Shown one piece after another: positions 62,106 to 64,000 of a stretch of 64,000 nt of DNA. Each line of letters starts with the position of its first letter. The first letter of the stretch is position 1. Origin of the DNA: Parvularcula mediterranea (GTDB taxonomy: Bacteria > Pseudomonadota > Alphaproteobacteria > Caulobacterales > Parvularculaceae); assembly GCF_013085255.1 (NCBI RefSeq), contig NZ_JABFCX010000001.1, forward strand, positions 56,771-120,770, written 5' to 3'. A model generated the notes under the pieces. The model saw only the letters and a program-made list of their open reading frames with translations. It had not been told where the DNA came from and searched no databases. The position numbers were made by a program, and so were the translations under genes.

Positions 62106-62933
62106 ATGGGCAGCGCCTCAGACCGACTCCCAAGAAAAGACCGCTCGGATATCCAACGGATGATTGCAGATATCGTCGATGGGGCTGGAAAACTGGAGAT
62201 TTGGGGTACATTCGCCTGGGACGAGATTCAGAACCGTTATCGACGGTCTGTCTTTGGCCTGGCTTGGATCGGCCTTTCGTTCATACTCTTCGTAGCTGCG
62301 ATCTCCATCTTCTTCGGAGCTTTCGCAGAGTTAGACTCAGGTGCATTCGTTAGTTACGTTGCCATCGGTTTTGCAGCTTACCAGTTTTTGATCGCAAATG
62401 TGGTTGATGGCTGCCACGTCTTTGCGCGAGCTGCTGGATGGGTCAAAAGCTCGAACCTTCCTTATTCAGTGTACGTATACAAAGGCGTCAGCAGGGCGCT
62501 TTTTCCTTTTTTTATCCACCTCTTCATCGCTTTGCTGATTCTGCCGTTTTTCGGATGGCGGCCAAATGGCAACGCGCTGTTTGCCATCCCTGCTCTTCTG
62601 CTCTTTACGCTGACGGCTGTACCGCTTCAGTTCCTTCTTGGCCTTCTGGCAGCGCGGTGGCGAGATGTCGGACACCTCGTACAAGCCATCTCGCGAATCT
62701 TCTTTTTTACATCGCCCGTGCTGTGGGTGTACGCTGAGACGACTGGCATCCGCCGAGATCTCGCGGACTTTAATCCGATGACTCATTTCATTGCGATCCT
62801 GCGCGACCCTCTGCTGGGAGTTAGCCCGTCAGCTTACCATTGGGGTTTAAGCCTAAGCTGGTTGGTCTGCATTTCGATCGTCGCGGTGCTGGTCGGCGGC
62901 GCCATGCGTCGTCGCTTACCGTTCTGGGTTTAG
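62106..62933 (+). CDS. Polysaccharide ABC exporter permease (KpsM/Wzm type)
   Basis: 275 residues from the ATG at 62106 after AAAGGA; an upstream in-frame ATG adds 26 residues without a site. Six membrane helices, with the ABC-2 start WGTFAWDEIQNRYRRSVFGL, which marks this permease family. FFFTSPVLWV and FNPMTHFIAILRDPLLG are further family blocks. It should export lipid-linked or undecaprenyl-linked glycan together with the ATPase encoded three bases downstream. Confidence 0.9.
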   Translation: MGSASDRLPRKDRSDIQRMIADIVDGAGKLEIWGTFAWDEIQNRYRRSVFGLAWIGLSFILFVAAISIFFGAFAELDSGAFVSYVAIGFAAYQFLIANVVDGCHVFARAAGWVKSSNLPYSVYVYKGVSRALFPFFIHLFIALLILPFFGWRPNGNALFAIPALLLFTLTAVPLQFLLGLLAARWRDVGHLVQAISRIFFFTSPVLWVYAETTGIRRDLADFNPMTHFIAILRDPLLGVSPSAYHWGLSLSWLVCISIVAVLVGGAMRRRLPFWV

Positions 62934-62936
62934 ACT

Positions 62937-63692
62937 GTGCCGAGCATATCCCTCGAAGATGTCAGCCTGACTTATCCGTTGGCTCAACGAAGCGCAGGGG
63001 GGAGCTCGCCTGATGGTGGAACCGCAGATGCCCGTCTCGTCCGGGACAGGCTAGGTCGGCTGAAAGGTGTGGCGGCACTCTCCGACGTCAGTCTTGCTCT
63101 GAAGAGCGGTGATAGACTGGGCATCGTTGGCAACAACGGATCGGGGAAGACAACCCTTCTCCGGGTCATTGCAGGCCTGATCCCTCCAGATCGCGGGTCC
63201 GTTCGCTCTGAAGGCAGGATCAACAACCTCATCAACCTCAATCTCGGGGTGCAATCGCAGGCTACCGGACATCAGAATATCACGCTCAAGGGTCTCGCAT
63301 GCGGCGCGAGCCGAAAACAGATCGAAGAGAAACGCGACGAGATTGCTGCATTCTCAGAACTTGAAGGCTTTTTAGATCTTCCTGTGGAGACCTACTCAGC
63401 AGGAATGCGTATGCGGCTGAGTTTTGCGATCGCCACGGCCTTCGACCCTGACATTCTTGCCCTCGACGAATGGCTGGGTACTGGCGATCAAACGTTCCGG
63501 AAGAAGACGACTAAACGCATGCGGAGCTTCGTCGACAGCGCATCAATCCTGGTTCTCGCATCGCACTCACCCGAACTGATCCGGCAGAACTGCAACAAGG
63601 CTCTTTGGCTCGAAAAAGGACGCATCCGTATGCTGAGCGACCCAGATGCAGTTCTCAACGCATATGCCGACGAAGACGACCCTCTGCGCTGA
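62937..63692 (+). CDS. Polysaccharide ABC exporter ATPase (KpsT/Wzt type)
   Basis: 251 residues from a GTG three bases after the permease. Walker A is GNNGSGKTTLLR, the signature motif YSAGMRMRLSFA and Walker B ILALDEWLG. No C-terminal carbohydrate-binding domain is present, so the protein is of the short KpsT type rather than the long Wzt form. The Trp after the Walker B Glu is usual in this subfamily. Confidence 0.92.
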   Translation: MPSISLEDVSLTYPLAQRSAGGSSPDGGTADARLVRDRLGRLKGVAALSDVSLALKSGDRLGIVGNNGSGKTTLLRVIAGLIPPDRGSVRSEGRINNLINLNLGVQSQATGHQNITLKGLACGASRKQIEEKRDEIAAFSELEGFLDLPVETYSAGMRMRLSFAIATAFDPDILALDEWLGTGDQTFRKKTTKRMRSFVDSASILVLASHSPELIRQNCNKALWLEKGRIRMLSDPDAVLNAYADEDDPLR

Positions 63693-63704
63693 GATATCCC
63701 TCAG

Positions 63705-64000
63705 CTATTCCGAAAACCCGTAGAGGCTTCCCCGGCTTTTCGCGAGCGCGTCGAGGTCCTTCAGCTCACTGAGGAAGCGTTCAAGATGATGGAGGCGGAT
63801 CATGTTCGGTCCGTCCGATGGGGCGTTGTCGGGGTCGGGATGCGTCTCTGCGAAGACGCCCGCCACGCCGACAGCGACGGCCGCCCGTGCAAGGGTTGGG
63901 ACCATCTCGCGCTGGCCGCCTGAGCTTCCGCCCTGCCCGCCTGGTTGCTGGGCTGAGTGGGTCGCATCGAAGATCACGGGCGCGCCCGTCTCCTCGGCCA
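63705..64000 (-). CDS. kdsA: 3-Deoxy-8-phosphooctulonate (KDO-8-P) synthase, C-terminal fragment
   Basis: The frame is open to the right edge. [21 protein letters not shown] and [19 protein letters not shown] are the signature end of KDO-8-P synthase, which condenses phosphoenolpyruvate with arabinose 5-phosphate for lipopolysaccharide or capsule KDO. The stop lies 12 bases from the convergent ATPase gene. The N-terminal two thirds are outside the window. Confidence 0.95.
   Translation of the reverse strand, partial: AEETGAPVIFDATHSAQQPGGQGGSSGGQREMVPTLARAAVAVGVAGVFAETHPDPDNAPSDGPNMIRLHHLERFLSELKDLDALAKSRGSLYGFSE

Noticed and set aside
1..64000. CRISPR array, prophage or insertion sequence
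   Set aside because: No regularly spaced short repeats, transposase, integrase or phage structural gene is seen; the only long repeats are the aceA and RHS/tRNA copies.

Overview
This window is high-G+C chromosomal DNA of an alphaproteobacterium. The support is gene content: a methylcitrate cycle, an RamB/PccR-type short-chain-acyl regulator beside isocitrate lyase, a fused N-acetylglutamate synthase/kinase, a Xanthomonas-type acetylcitrulline route to arginine, an HWE-type histidine kinase and KpsMT/KdsA surface-polysaccharide genes. The fused NAGS/NAGK plus acetylornithine transcarbamylase suggests a Parvularculales/Maricaulales-like lineage. That placement is inference; no rRNA gene is present.

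Layout: 0-4.8 kb holds the end of glpK and an arsenic cluster (arsM, a reductase and two sugar-handling enzymes in one overlapping operon, with a divergent radical SAM gene). 4.9-8.3 kb is a secreted tricorn-like protease. 8.5-15.1 kb is propionate/valine catabolism (prpC, a small monooxygenase-like gene, prpB; mmsA-prpD), interrupted by two small DUF genes. 15.2-18.6 kb is an Nramp transporter gene with pxpABC 5-oxoprolinase. 18.7-25.0 kb is an aspartoacylase-like gene divergent from cphA and a double-length cyanophycinase. 25.1-29.7 kb is a three-gene envelope cassette (CHASE2 membrane protein, Cys-rich secreted protein, M48 protease). 29.7-32.9 kb is the acyl-CoA regulator and isocitrate lyase, divergent around a clear palindrome.

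32.7-36.9 kb is the most unusual part. Two low-G+C orphan RHS toxin/immunity modules are stacked head to tail between aceA and tRNA-Phe. Each module lies between a copy of the aceA 3' end (with its terminator) and a copy of a ~417-bp RHS-core-to-tRNA-Phe segment, so the whole aceA-to-tRNA interval appears twice with different toxin tips. One toxin carries a one-base frameshift in an A5 run. There is no full-length RHS gene here, so the modules look like a tip reservoir or layered alleles.

36.9-45.1 kb is arginine biosynthesis (argF'-argG-argE'-argB-argC, then argH) through N-acetylcitrulline, with a metalloprotease-like lipoprotein gene between argF' and argH. 45.1-48.1 kb holds a membrane protein and a sensor kinase/receiver pair. 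48.4-64 kb is a surface polysaccharide region: aminotransferase, UDP-sugar dehydrogenase, UDP-GlcNAc epimerase, four glycosyltransferase-type proteins (one fused to a sulfotransferase-like domain by a long coiled coil), an acyltransferase, an ABC exporter and the end of kdsA.
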